Positions 35,907-45,176 are shown, counted from the first letter of the stretch. The stretch: 64,000 bases of DNA from Pararhodonellum marinum (GCF_015354735.1 NZ_JACEFJ010000001.1:682001-746000), one strand, 5' to 3'. Notes: generated from the letters alone by a model not told the origin. Numbers and translations: made by a program.

Positions 35907-36914
35907 TTAATGATCTGCTAAAAGCAATTGTATGACTTGGTCTGTTTTTGCTGCACTTTCAAATGGACTTCTGTTAGAAAGCGCTTTTTGTGTAATGCAA
36001 TTTACAAAATGATCGATTTGGGCTGAATATTCTTCTCCTCTCAGGTAAAAATCCACCTTTTCGGTCAGGTCAGTAATGTATTGTACACTCCAACCTTTTT
36101 CAAGGCCCATCAAAGGATTGGCTTCTTTGAGGTAGATTTTTATTTCTGTGGCATCCGCCACAATTTTTCCTTTTTTCCCCTGTACCGTAATCTGGGTATT
36201 CATTTTCCGATGGGTTTCATCGCTCCAATTTACTGACAAGGTGCCAGTTAGACCGTTCTCAAGGGTCAGATTTGAATATACAGCATCTTCTACTCCTTTG
36301 GAATAAATGCTCTTCAGGAGGGTTCCCTGTACCTTTACGGGTGCTGACAAAACAAAATGGATCAAATCAATGGTATGTGAGGCATAGTCATACAGGCAAC
36401 CACCCCCCTGACCTTTCTCAGATCTCCAGGTACTTCCTTTTTCTTTTAAGACCACAGGGCCGTAGGATTCCCCTTGAAAATGGTAAAGTTCTCCCAATAC
36501 CTGCAGTTCTAAAAGTTGCTTAAGATACATAAAGGTCCCCAAAAAGCGGTTGTGGTAACCCACTTGGTTCACCAACTGTTTTTCTTTGGCTTTTTTGGCA
36601 AGGTAAATACTATCTTCACTTTTTAACGAAAAGGGTTTTTCACAAAACACATGCAAACCATGGTCAAGGGCAAAATTCACCATCTCAAAGTGGTATTTGG
36701 TAGGAGAGGCAATCACTACAGCCTGTAGGTCCGTGTTTTGAATCATTTTCTGATAATCGGAAAACACCGTGTAAGTGCTGTATTTTTTAAAAGCTTCTCT
36801 GATCAACGCAGATGCATCGCAGACGGCATTCAATTGAATTTGCGGATGGGCTCCCAAAATGGCACAATGGGAGATGCCCATTTTGCCGAGCCCAATAATA
36901 GCAGTTGAAATCAT
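35907..36914 (-). CDS. Gfo/Idh/MocA-family oxidoreductase
   Basis: This 335-residue protein has the N-terminal Rossmann motif AIIGLGKMGISHCAIL and the family signature CEKPFSLKSEDS with the conserved EKP Lys near residue 93. The middle part DYASHTIDLIHFV holds the usual His. It probably oxidises or reduces a nucleotide sugar with NAD(P). It lies upstream of the CDP-sugar genes and just downstream of the Alg13/Alg14-type pair. Confidence 0.87.
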   Translation of the reverse strand: MISTAIIGLGKMGISHCAILGAHPQIQLNAVCDASALIREAFKKYSTYTVFSDYQKMIQNTDLQAVVIASPTKYHFEMVNFALDHGLHVFCEKPFSLKSEDSIYLAKKAKEKQLVNQVGYHNRFLGTFMYLKQLLELQVLGELYHFQGESYGPVVLKEKGSTWRSEKGQGGGCLYDYASHTIDLIHFVLSAPVKVQGTLLKSIYSKGVEDAVYSNLTLENGLTGTLSVNWSDETHRKMNTQITVQGKKGKIVADATEIKIYLKEANPLMGLEKGWSVQYITDLTEKVDFYLRGEEYSAQIDHFVNCITQKALSNRSPFESAAKTDQVIQLLLADH

Positions 36915-36938
36915 AACTTTAAAAGGTCAAATTAAATT

Positions 36939-37418
36939 TTATAAATTATCTATGTAGTTTGACAGGTAATTGATAATTTCTCCTTTATTACTTGGAAAAG
37001 GAACCGGCTCAAAGGTCCTTGACTTAATGATTAAATCTTGGAGTTCATCATGCTCATACCATGGAATAAGGTAATTTAAATTCCCAAATTCTTTTACCAA
37101 TTCCAATTGATGGTTGTCAATTACCTCGCCGTACTTTTCAAGCCTTGCAATGGAAATAATCTTTTTCTTCAATTTAAGCCCTTTTACGATAGAACCTGTG
37201 CCCGCTTGAGAGATAATCAAATCTGCTTTTTGGTACAAATCCATTAATTCATCCAAGGTTAGAAAAGGAATTAGTGTCATATACTGGGAATCAAAAGTAG
37301 TGTGTCCATTTTGAACAATTACGTCTTCTTTGATAAACCCTTCCTTAATCAATTTCTCAATTATTCTAAGAGGCCTCGGAAATGGTAGGGGGAAAGTACC
37401 CAATAAAACTAATATCAT
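36939..37418 (-). CDS. Alg13/PssE-like glycosyltransferase subunit (donor-binding half)
   Basis: This 159-residue protein is the size of the C-terminal half of a GT28/GT1 enzyme. It has ILVLLGTFPLPFPRPLRIIE at the start and LIISQAGTGSIVKGLKLKKK near 90-110, with the family's SxxGxGS-like nucleotide-sugar motif. Paired with the next gene upstream (Alg14-like), it should form a split glycosyltransferase that adds the second sugar of a repeat unit, as PssD/PssE and Cps14F/G do. Confidence 0.85.
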   Translation of the reverse strand: MILVLLGTFPLPFPRPLRIIEKLIKEGFIKEDVIVQNGHTTFDSQYMTLIPFLTLDELMDLYQKADLIISQAGTGSIVKGLKLKKKIISIARLEKYGEVIDNHQLELVKEFGNLNYLIPWYEHDELQDLIIKSRTFEPVPFPSNKGEIINYLSNYIDNL

Positions 37419-37439
37419 ATAGATTTTAGGTCAGGGACT

Positions 37440-37916
37440 TCAATAAATTGAGCCCAAATAAGTAGCTTTTTTATAATGCGATTTCATTTGAGGCCATTGA
37501 ACTATAAACTCATTGGCAATAGGGTAAATTAAATTAGCAGAGGCTGCTTTAGAATTGATCCTCGCAAAAGACAAAATCCAAACTATTTTTATTCCAAACA
37601 ATTTTCCCAAAATGCACAGTGGAACCGCAGTATGACTTCCTGTCGTAATGATGACATGAGGTTTGTGTTCCAAAATTATTTTGAAAGATCTTATAAAATT
37701 GGAAAGGATTGATCTGTAAAATGCGAAAGTTCTCTTTTTTCCATCTGGTCTCGGTTTTAAAAACCTGACCTTATAGGTATTGGAAAGGGGATGGGTAGCT
37801 GGTGTATCTTCTGTAACCAGTAAATAATTATACCTCTCAAAAAGCTCTTTTAATTCAAGTGTTTGGGCCAAATGCCCTCCATCAGAACAAACAAATATTA
37901 CGCTCTTCTTTTTCAT
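37440..37916 (-). CDS. Alg14/PssD-like glycosyltransferase subunit (membrane-anchoring half)
   Basis: This 158-residue protein begins VIFVCSDGGHLAQTLELKEL, the hallmark (S/G-GGH) of Alg14-type subunits, and has HVIITTGSHTAVPLCILGKL near residue 90. It precedes the PssE-like gene by about 20 nt. Alg14-type subunits recruit the catalytic partner to the membrane and bind the lipid-linked acceptor. It follows a 290-nt gap that contains copy 2 of the dispersed repeat. Confidence 0.87.
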   Translation of the reverse strand: MKKKSVIFVCSDGGHLAQTLELKELFERYNYLLVTEDTPATHPLSNTYKVRFLKPRPDGKKRTFAFYRSILSNFIRSFKIILEHKPHVIITTGSHTAVPLCILGKLFGIKIVWILSFARINSKAASANLIYPIANEFIVQWPQMKSHYKKATYLGSIY

Positions 37917-37967
37917 GACAATAATTGAAAATAATCTTTTTTAAGAAAAAAAAGATAGGTATTTTGT

Positions 37968-38120
37968 GATTATGCGCTTCTTTGCCACTAATCCAATGTT
38001 CTTCTTCAAAAGGGTCGGAAATCCAAAGTCGGAAGTCTTGTCGTCTGGCAGGAATGTAAGGGACATTTCAGTTTTGTGTCTAGAATTATATTGAATTACC
38101 ATTTTACGGGCATCATTGCT
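37968..38120 (+). repeat. Dispersed intergenic repeat, copy 2 of 3
   Basis: This copy contains CTTCTTTGCCACTAATCCAA, then a GGAAGTC region, GGGACATTTCAG and TTGAATTACCATTTTACGGG. Copy 3 at 44840 shares all these blocks in the same order; copy 1 at 8062 shares the first. It lies inside the large operon, between wzc and the pssD-like gene. Confidence 0.75.
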
Positions 38121-38206
38121 TACACACATGTAATATTTTTAAAAAATTTACAGATCCAAACCCTCATTGCTATTTAAACTCAAAATGTTGCTTGTTCAAA
38201 TAAAGG

Positions 38207-40567
38207 TTAATTTTGATAATAGGATGCCCCATATTTAGCTCCATAACCATAGGTCATCTCCAAGGCAGCATCATTGAGCACAATCATCAGGTGTTGGAAT
38301 TTTTTGTGTTTCCTAACATCTTCTATGGTCTTGACTTGGGCTTTGGTAGAATGGTTGTAGCGTACCATGCATACCGTGACATCTGCAAAATTTGACATGA
38401 TAAAGGCATCGGATACCAAACCTATGGGCGCGGTATCAATGATGATGTGGTCAAATTTTCCTTTCAATGAATCAATCATTTCTACCAACTTTTCACCCAT
38501 CATCAATTCTGCGGGATTTTCCGGAAGTTCTCCGCAGCCTATGATTTTTACATTTTCCGACATGGGGGAATCCATGATGATGTCATCCAGAGAGTACTTT
38601 CCATCTGTATCATTCAGGTATTCTGACAATCCCAATCGGGGTTCCATCTCCAAAGCGGACAACATGGCGGGTTTTCTAAGGTCAAACTCCAACAACACCA
38701 CTTTTTTATTGGCTAAGCCCAAACTGATGGCAAAGTTGATGCTGAAGAAGGTTTTCCCTTCTCCGCTGATACCGGAGGTGACCATAATGACCTGATTGGG
38801 CCGCTTGTAGGTCATAAACACCATATTGCTTCGGATAAAGCGAAACTGTTCGGCAATCAGGCTGCGTTTTTTGGGAGAGATGGCCACCACCCCTTCATAC
38901 TTTTTGTTGCGGGAAATCTCTCCCAAAATTTTAGTGGAAGTCAGTTTTTCCACATCTGATTTAAACTGAATCTTTTCTTGCCACAGGTCTTTGACATAAA
39001 TGAAACCAAACGGCACGGCTAGTCCCATCAAAAGGCCAAAGGCATAAATTAGTTTTTTATTGGGTTTAACCGGTCTGTCGCTAGGGGTAGGGGGATCAAT
39101 GATTTTTGATTTGCCTCCAGGTGTTGCCGCAAGGGTCAATTGCGCCTCTTCTCTTTTTTGGGTGAGGAAAAGATAATGCTCTTGCTTGATGCCTTGTTGT
39201 CTGGTCAAGTCCAACAATTCCCTTTCGATAGTAGGCACCTTGGAGGCCCTGCTTTGAAATTGATTGGAAGTAGCCTGCAGGCTGTTTCTGGAAATGACCA
39301 AACCATCCTTGATGTTCCTTAGGTTTTCCAGAATGCTGGCCCTTAAGCTGGTCAGTTGTTGGTTCAAATTGATGACAATGGGATTGTTGGGGTTGGTGGT
39401 GCGCAGCATCCTTTCCCTTTCCCTTTGCAATTGGTTGAAGTTTTCTATCAATCCAGTAAGTGTAGGATCCTGAATGCTTAGCGTACTGGGCACCATTTCA
39501 TAATCACTGCCCATCTGCGTCATGTATTTTTCTATGGATTCCAGTACTTCAATCTGTATAGAAAATTCGCTGAGTTGTTGTCTGGAACTTGTGGTGCTGC
39601 TTAAGAAGAGCTGTGCTTCTGCACCCACATCAGTGATTTGATTATCGAGTTTATACCTTTCCGCCTCTTGTTCCACCTTAGAGAGGTCTTGGGTAAGCCC
39701 CACCAATTGCTCGTCAATAAAGGCAATGGTGTTTCTTGCGATGGTGTTTTTGTCATCCTCGGCCTCTTTTTCATAAACTTCAATCAGCTTTTTGAGAATG
39801 ACTTTTCCCTTTTCAGGATGCTCGTCCAAAAGTGAGATTTCAATGACACTTGCCAGTTTATTGACAATCTCTACATTCAATTTTTTGGCGAACCACTTGC
39901 CCACGCCAGCAGGGTCATAGAAAACAACGGTTACCTCTTGAGGAGAACCGTCTGTCCAAATGGGATATTGGGGATTTCTTACAATTGAAAATACCCCAAA
40001 AAAATTGCTCAACTTTTGTCCAAAATTGAATTGACTTAGCTCCCCTGCAGGAGTTTCCAATTCAAATGAATGCTCATCAATAATTCGTATAAGTACGCTA
40101 CTGTTTTCTACATTATAGAATTCATTTCTTTTATGTACGACAACTTTAATAGGACTTTCATCTCCATACACTTCTTGCCATCTCATAAAACCCCTAGGAA
40201 CATAATAGGCATTCGTCAATTGCAGTTCCTCAAATACCTTGACCATCAGGTTTTCGGATTTGAAAAATTCAGCTTCATTTTCCACAGAAGATGATGAACC
40301 GAATCCCATCAAATCAGAAACCACTGCGTTTGAACTGAAGTCCGCTCCTTTTTTTTCATCTTTTAACAAAAGGGTAGTGGAAATGTAGTACTCAGGAGTG
40401 GTCATGTAACCATAAGCAAATGCGCTTGCCAAACAGATTAACAAACCCAAGGCAAACCAATGCCATTGGCTTAGGTATTTAAAGAATATCATCTTATAGT
40501 TTACCTCACTTTTGGAATCCTGGGATTCCTCCTCTTCCATTTCCTTCAGTAATTCAGATATTTTCAT
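38207..40567 (-). CDS. Wzc-type polysaccharide co-polymerase / BY-kinase (second copy)
   Basis: This 786-residue protein has membrane spans near residues 35-55 and 515-535, a periplasmic Wzz-type region with coiled coils, and a C-terminal tyrosine kinase with GISGEGKTFF (Walker A), VVLLEFDLRKP (Walker A') and HIIIDTAPIG (Walker B). The tail MTYGYGAKYGASYYQN has five tyrosines. It resembles the first Wzc along its whole length but is clearly diverged. It follows its Wza partner by 24 nt and should set chain length for the polymer of this operon. Confidence 0.93.
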   Translation of the reverse strand: MKISELLKEMEEEESQDSKSEVNYKMIFFKYLSQWHWFALGLLICLASAFAYGYMTTPEYYISTTLLLKDEKKGADFSSNAVVSDLMGFGSSSSVENEAEFFKSENLMVKVFEELQLTNAYYVPRGFMRWQEVYGDESPIKVVVHKRNEFYNVENSSVLIRIIDEHSFELETPAGELSQFNFGQKLSNFFGVFSIVRNPQYPIWTDGSPQEVTVVFYDPAGVGKWFAKKLNVEIVNKLASVIEISLLDEHPEKGKVILKKLIEVYEKEAEDDKNTIARNTIAFIDEQLVGLTQDLSKVEQEAERYKLDNQITDVGAEAQLFLSSTTSSRQQLSEFSIQIEVLESIEKYMTQMGSDYEMVPSTLSIQDPTLTGLIENFNQLQRERERMLRTTNPNNPIVINLNQQLTSLRASILENLRNIKDGLVISRNSLQATSNQFQSRASKVPTIERELLDLTRQQGIKQEHYLFLTQKREEAQLTLAATPGGKSKIIDPPTPSDRPVKPNKKLIYAFGLLMGLAVPFGFIYVKDLWQEKIQFKSDVEKLTSTKILGEISRNKKYEGVVAISPKKRSLIAEQFRFIRSNMVFMTYKRPNQVIMVTSGISGEGKTFFSINFAISLGLANKKVVLLEFDLRKPAMLSALEMEPRLGLSEYLNDTDGKYSLDDIIMDSPMSENVKIIGCGELPENPAELMMGEKLVEMIDSLKGKFDHIIIDTAPIGLVSDAFIMSNFADVTVCMVRYNHSTKAQVKTIEDVRKHKKFQHLMIVLNDAALEMTYGYGAKYGASYYQN

Positions 40568-40591
40568 TTTTTCTTAATTTTTTTTAAAAAA

Positions 40592-41377
40592 TCACCTGTT
40601 TTGGTTTACAAATCTCAATTGGAATATCAACAGAACGGCTAAGCTCGTTAAGCTGGTAATCAGGGCAAAAGTTCTTGGATTGGTATCCGATTGGATGGCT
40701 TTGGTTTTATAAGGTTCCACGTAGACCACATCATTTTGTTGCAAGTAATAAAGGGAGGAAGACAGTACCTCTTTTTCATTCAAATTGAGCCTTGTGGCAC
40801 TTCTTACCCCGTCTTTTTCCCGAATCACCAACACATTTTCCCGTCGGCCAAAAGCCGTCATATCCCCTGCCAAACCCAAGGCCTCCAAAACTGTGATTTT
40901 TTCGGTGGGGACCACAAAGGTAGCTGGCTGCATTACCTCACCAATCACCGTTACCTTAAAATTCATAAAGCGGATATTGATGATGGGATCTTTCACATAC
41001 TCACTGACCAATTGGGTCATTTTCTGTACCGCTTCCTGCTTGGTCAGCCCTTTCAAATTGATCTGACCGATCACAGGATAATTCACATTGCCATTTTGGT
41101 CCACCAGATAATTCTCATTGATCGGGGTCGATACCACCGTATTTTGCATCTGACCCGAAGGTTGCATCACCCCGGCATTGAACAATAGGTTTGATTCCGG
41201 ATTAAGGCTCGTTACTGTAATGCTCAGTAAGTCATCTTCCTGGATTCTTGGCTCCATGACATTGTCGATTGGTATAGAGAAATCTGAATTGGATTCAATG
41301 TCACTGAAATATACTAAATTTCTCTTGGAACAGGAAGCAAGCAAACAAAATATTGCTATAAGGGGAAAATATTTCAT
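40592..41377 (-). CDS. Wza-type polysaccharide export outer-membrane lipoprotein (second copy)
   Basis: This 261-residue protein has lipobox LLASC (Cys16), the same SKRNLVYFSD start as its paralog, a Poly_export domain (DDLLSITVTSLNPES), the SLBB-like VIGEVMQPATFVVP and a hydrophobic C-terminal span (about 238-255). It forms the outer-membrane exit for the polysaccharide together with the following Wzc. In this operon it is third, after the deacetylase and FkbH-like genes, not first. Confidence 0.92.
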   Translation of the reverse strand: MKYFPLIAIFCLLASCSKRNLVYFSDIESNSDFSIPIDNVMEPRIQEDDLLSITVTSLNPESNLLFNAGVMQPSGQMQNTVVSTPINENYLVDQNGNVNYPVIGQINLKGLTKQEAVQKMTQLVSEYVKDPIINIRFMNFKVTVIGEVMQPATFVVPTEKITVLEALGLAGDMTAFGRRENVLVIREKDGVRSATRLNLNEKEVLSSSLYYLQQNDVVYVEPYKTKAIQSDTNPRTFALITSLTSLAVLLIFQLRFVNQNR

Positions 41378-41452
41378 TATGTACAGGTATTAGTGGGGTT
41401 GATTTAAAAATCTTTAAGTTATCCTAAAGTAATTTTTTCATTTTCTCTATAA

Positions 41453-43252
41453 TTAATTTTCATGAAGTATATCCATTTTTATTTTGATAATTCCATCATT
41501 CAATATCTCCTTGTCTTTCGGAAAAGTGAGGTTTTGAATGCCGTTTTCTTCACTGGCTTGTAGAAATCCAAAGTCCATAAATACCTGTGCAGAAAATTTA
41601 TTCTTATCTGTTCGCTTGTAAGTAACAAAGAAATCCATGTTTTTGCCATATTTTTCCAAACAAAAAGTTATAAATGCATGCTCTACACGCTTGCTTTGGA
41701 TTCTACAACTGAACATCAGGTCTATCAATCTGTTTTCATCTTTTTGTATGATTCCAAGTCCAATAATTCCATAATCGCCAAAAATATCTGTTGCTTTGAG
41801 GACGTAAACATCTAGATTTCTATCTTGTGCGATTCTTTTGATATCTTCCTTTTCATATCGGTTTCCCGAGAAGTTCATTTGATTGGTACGCTGTGTGAGT
41901 TCATAAACTCGGTCTTCAAATTCCGTCCTAAAATCCAAAAGTTCTAAGGTAATGTTACAGGATTTTAAAAAATCAAAATATTCACCATCAAATTGGTCTG
42001 AAATACTTTTTCTTTGAGATTCCTCCAGATACATCTTTTTTCTGGATTTTGCTTCCTCAGTAACTGGAACATTCATTTCCTCCAATTCAAGTAGCAAAGA
42101 ATAATCTAGGGCATCCATGACTTTGACCTGGGGAAGATTTTCATTAACTTCCTTTCTTTCAAAAGGTGAATCATCAATGAATAGAAGCGTATCAAGACCG
42201 ATGTTTAAGTCTTTGGCGATTTGCTTGATGGCCTGAGATTTTGGACCCCAAGATATTTTAGGATAAATGAAATAGCTTTCTAAGTCAAAAAATTTGAGCG
42301 CCTCAATGGCTTGTTCGTGGTAATTTTTACTGGCTATAGAGTTGATGATACCCCTTTGCTCAATTTCTTCAATAATTGTTTTGATATCAGGTTTCAATAT
42401 TAAATGCTCAGGCTTGGATTCCATCAGCACACCTTTCCAAAGGGTATGGTCCAAATCCCACACCACACATTTCACTTTTTTGCTTTTATTGGAAGCGTTT
42501 TCTTTGTTTTTCAACTGGACAAATTCCAATAACCCAAAGTAGAGTGGGACATCGGGAGATAGGTTATCAGGCGTCAGGCTTATTCTGAATTTGAGGTCAG
42601 TTTTAATTCTTTTGTCAATTTCATCAAATGGAATTAATTCTTTATTGTAGCCTGGTTCTAGTTTCAATAGATATTGGAAAGGAATTTTTCTATATTTTTC
42701 ATCCTCATTACGAAGAGTGAGATTGACCAAAATCTTTTTTTCTGAAGGATTATAAATTTCAACCAAAAATCCATCAGGCATTGGACCAGGTAGCTGTTGT
42801 TGTTCAATTACCTGTTTTTTCTTTACGCCATACCTTTTTTTTGCCAGTTTCTTTTTTACCGCATTTGGCCAAGGAAGGTGAACAAAAGAAGACAATTTTA
42901 TGTCTTTTTCTTCAATGCGCATGACTTTTTCCATGTCTTGAAGAAAATGGTTCCCTTGACTTTCCAAGACACCCCACTGCTTAAAATAGATTTTTAGAAT
43001 ATTAATTTTACCTATAGATTCAATGGGGATATACTCTATCCCTTGAACAAATCTTTGGCATTTGCCATCTATTCTTGGTGAATAGAGGTCACAGGTTTTA
43101 AAACATGCCGGCATGGCACATTCCGTGCAGTGTTCAGTCCAATGCAATACCGAACGCTTTTCAATTGAAAGCATGGTATCAGTGAATTTTTTAACAATTT
43201 CAGATGGCAAAGTTTCCTTTACAGCTTTGATATAAATTTCACTTTCAAACAT
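41453..43252 (-). CDS. FkbH-like HAD-IIIC protein with Cys-rich N-terminus
   Basis: This 599-residue protein has at its centre the HAD motif VVWDLDHTLWKG (Asp266, Asp268), LLFIDDSPFERKEV and a GNAT-like C-terminal part (QRTNQMNFSGNRY), the FkbH layout. FkbH-type proteins load a glyceryl or related C3 unit from a phosphorylated precursor onto a carrier. Unusually, residues 42-65 hold five Cys with spacing C-x2-C-x4-C-x3-C-x10-C, suggesting a metal or Fe-S site. Residues 120-255 are not recognised. It lies between a deacetylase and wza, so it may provide a non-sugar substituent for the polymer; this is an inference. Confidence 0.75.
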   Translation of the reverse strand: MFESEIYIKAVKETLPSEIVKKFTDTMLSIEKRSVLHWTEHCTECAMPACFKTCDLYSPRIDGKCQRFVQGIEYIPIESIGKINILKIYFKQWGVLESQGNHFLQDMEKVMRIEEKDIKLSSFVHLPWPNAVKKKLAKKRYGVKKKQVIEQQQLPGPMPDGFLVEIYNPSEKKILVNLTLRNEDEKYRKIPFQYLLKLEPGYNKELIPFDEIDKRIKTDLKFRISLTPDNLSPDVPLYFGLLEFVQLKNKENASNKSKKVKCVVWDLDHTLWKGVLMESKPEHLILKPDIKTIIEEIEQRGIINSIASKNYHEQAIEALKFFDLESYFIYPKISWGPKSQAIKQIAKDLNIGLDTLLFIDDSPFERKEVNENLPQVKVMDALDYSLLLELEEMNVPVTEEAKSRKKMYLEESQRKSISDQFDGEYFDFLKSCNITLELLDFRTEFEDRVYELTQRTNQMNFSGNRYEKEDIKRIAQDRNLDVYVLKATDIFGDYGIIGLGIIQKDENRLIDLMFSCRIQSKRVEHAFITFCLEKYGKNMDFFVTYKRTDKNKFSAQVFMDFGFLQASEENGIQNLTFPKDKEILNDGIIKIKMDILHEN

Positions 43253-43267
43253 AATTTATGCCTAACT

Positions 43268-44008
43268 TTAAAATGAAAACCTATTTAAACTCTCATCAAC
43301 TGTCAATACTTCAAATGCTTTTTCATTGGCCATTTCTACCACAGAACTAAAATATTCAGGGGTACAGCCGTACTTTGAGGGATTGACCTGAACATCATGT
43401 GTATAAAAAATCAACCATCCTCCATTTTTTTTGAGGTCATACAATGATGCTTTGATCATTTGAAGTGAATTTATGCTTTCGTACAATTTAATCGCTTTCA
43501 AACTATACAAATCGACCTTATTTCTATTTATTCCAGGAAATGTACCTCTTCCAGATCTAAACTTTTTTGAAATGATTTTTTTTGCCAAAACGGTTTGTTC
43601 CCCGAAAGGATACGAAAAGTTATTCAATGGCTTGCCTAGACCTTTTGATTTAAGTTCTCTGTTGTTTCTTTCCAAATCCTTTTCAATTAAATATTTCTTA
43701 TAGATGTCATGAAAATGTAAATGGCTAAAAGTGTGGCAGCCTATTTCGTGACCTTGGTCTATGCAATTTTGAAATTCAATTTGATTAAAAATACCATCTT
43801 TATCCACTTCTTTAAAAAATACTGAAGAAATATAAAATGTACCTTTAAAGCCAAAATTATCAAGGATCATCCTTCCATTGGTTAATCCAGAGGTATCAAC
43901 ATCATCAAAAGTAAATGAAACTATTTTATGCATTGGTGAAATTTTGACATTTCTTTTCACCAAATTTATTGCTAAATGCTTTCTTATTTTTTTGATTAAT
44001 TTATTCAA
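43268..44008 (-). CDS. Polysaccharide deacetylase, NodB family
   Basis: This 246-residue protein shows NodB motif 1 VSFTFDDVDTSG, motif 2 HEIGCHTFSHLHFHD with both metal-binding His, motif 3 NFSYPFGEQT and the late motif LIFYTHDVQ. No clear signal peptide is seen, so a cytoplasmic or membrane-associated place is possible. It is the first gene of the large operon, about 320 nt downstream of the inferred start site. It probably removes an N- or O-acetyl group from a sugar of the repeat unit. Confidence 0.87.
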   Translation of the reverse strand: MNKLIKKIRKHLAINLVKRNVKISPMHKIVSFTFDDVDTSGLTNGRMILDNFGFKGTFYISSVFFKEVDKDGIFNQIEFQNCIDQGHEIGCHTFSHLHFHDIYKKYLIEKDLERNNRELKSKGLGKPLNNFSYPFGEQTVLAKKIISKKFRSGRGTFPGINRNKVDLYSLKAIKLYESINSLQMIKASLYDLKKNGGWLIFYTHDVQVNPSKYGCTPEYFSSVVEMANEKAFEVLTVDESLNRFSF

Positions 44009-44335
44009 AACTAAAAATTTTGGAAACGTTTAAATTATTTAATATTTTTTGAAAAGTATTTCGGAAGCAAAGGACTAAATTCTAGGACGTATTTTATACA
44101 GCTTCGCCCCGTCAGCCACATTTTTTTCTTTTTGGCTTACTTAAAAATCTGTCATGATGGATCCCACTTTGTGCGCAATGATCCTTTTTGAACAGGGGTT
44201 GAGTCAGAACTTACAATAATTAGGGAAAGAATTCTGTTGAATTAAAAATCCGCAACCAAACCATCCCCTGAGTCTAAATATACTGACTACATAAAACAAA
44301 AACTTGTATTTAAAATACTTTTTTTCAAATGTAAA

Positions 44336-44366
44336 AGAGATTTTTATAAAATCAAATGTTTTTTTA
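44336..44366 (-). promoter_or_regulatory. Bacteroidota-type promoter of the large EPS operon
   Basis: On the minus strand: TTTG (44363-44366), exactly 19 nt, TACATTTG (44336-44343), a full match to the -33/-7 consensus. The inferred start near 44329 leaves an approximately 320-nt leader before the deacetylase gene. The -7 box and first 35 transcribed nt match the promoter region of the first wza operon at about 39 of 43 positions. Confidence 0.8.
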
Positions 44367-44839
44367 ATTAATCTTCTAAATGTCCAATGCTTCACCATAA
44401 ATGCAAGCTTCGTTTCCGTGACTTATCAAAAAGGCTCTAATGAAGCGTTTTCATTTTATTGTTCCTGCATGCATGGACAGGAACCTTATATTTTTGTGTT
44501 GTAGAAATTTGTTACACGTTTTGTTAGTACCATAAGCATGGCTGACTTACCTTATCACAGATCGCTTTCCCCTGCAACAACCACCTTAAGGACCATCGAT
44601 CTGTATGGATAGCTGGACAGTATTTTGTTTGGAGTTAAATTCAAAAGATTTTTGTTTCCTTAAGCTTAAGCTGTTGCTCATTCTGACCTCAAAATTCTGT
44701 CAGTCCAATTTCTATAAAACACCATTAAAAAAATATTCAGTTTTGCATGAATACCTTTAAATAAGTAAAAGTCTAAATAAAGCCCCTAAAATTAATTAAA
44801 TGATTGGATAATAGCTAGATGAATGTAAATATTTTTAAA

Positions 44840-44983
44840 GGTTATCCACTTCTTTGCCATAAACTCCAAATTCTTCTTCAAACGGGTCGGATCCCGATAG
44901 ATACTGGGACGAAGTCGTAAGTCCCGGACATTTCGGTTTGCTCGCGAGAAATAAATTGAATTACCATTTTACTGGAATCATGG
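44840..44983 (+). repeat. Dispersed intergenic repeat, copy 3 of 3
   Basis: It starts GGTTATCCACTTCTTTGCCA and ends near ACCATTTTACTGGAATCATG. It matches copy 2 over about 140 nt with small gaps, and copy 1 over the first 50 nt. It contains an extra insertion around CCCGATAGATACTGGGACGA. Confidence 0.75.
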
Positions 44984-45176
44984 AGTAAATTCATGTTCAA
45001 TTAAATCTATCCATTACTTGGAGAATAAAGTACATCAGTTGATTGGCGAAATAAATTAATGTCCTGGCAAAAAGAATCAGGCATGTCTCCGGTACTTCCA
45101 GTGCCTGTTTTTGAAGATTATAAACTTACCAATGCAAATAAATGCATTTTATATTTAAAAAAAAGTAACACAAATC

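Noticed and set aside
37941-38129. 62-codon minus-strand frame between wzc and the pssD-like gene
   Set aside because: It is almost entirely made of the dispersed intergenic repeat.
44204-44398. 64-codon minus-strand frame in the divergent EPS region
   Set aside because: It covers the well-supported promoter at 44336-44366 and has low-complexity aromatic and Lys-rich content.
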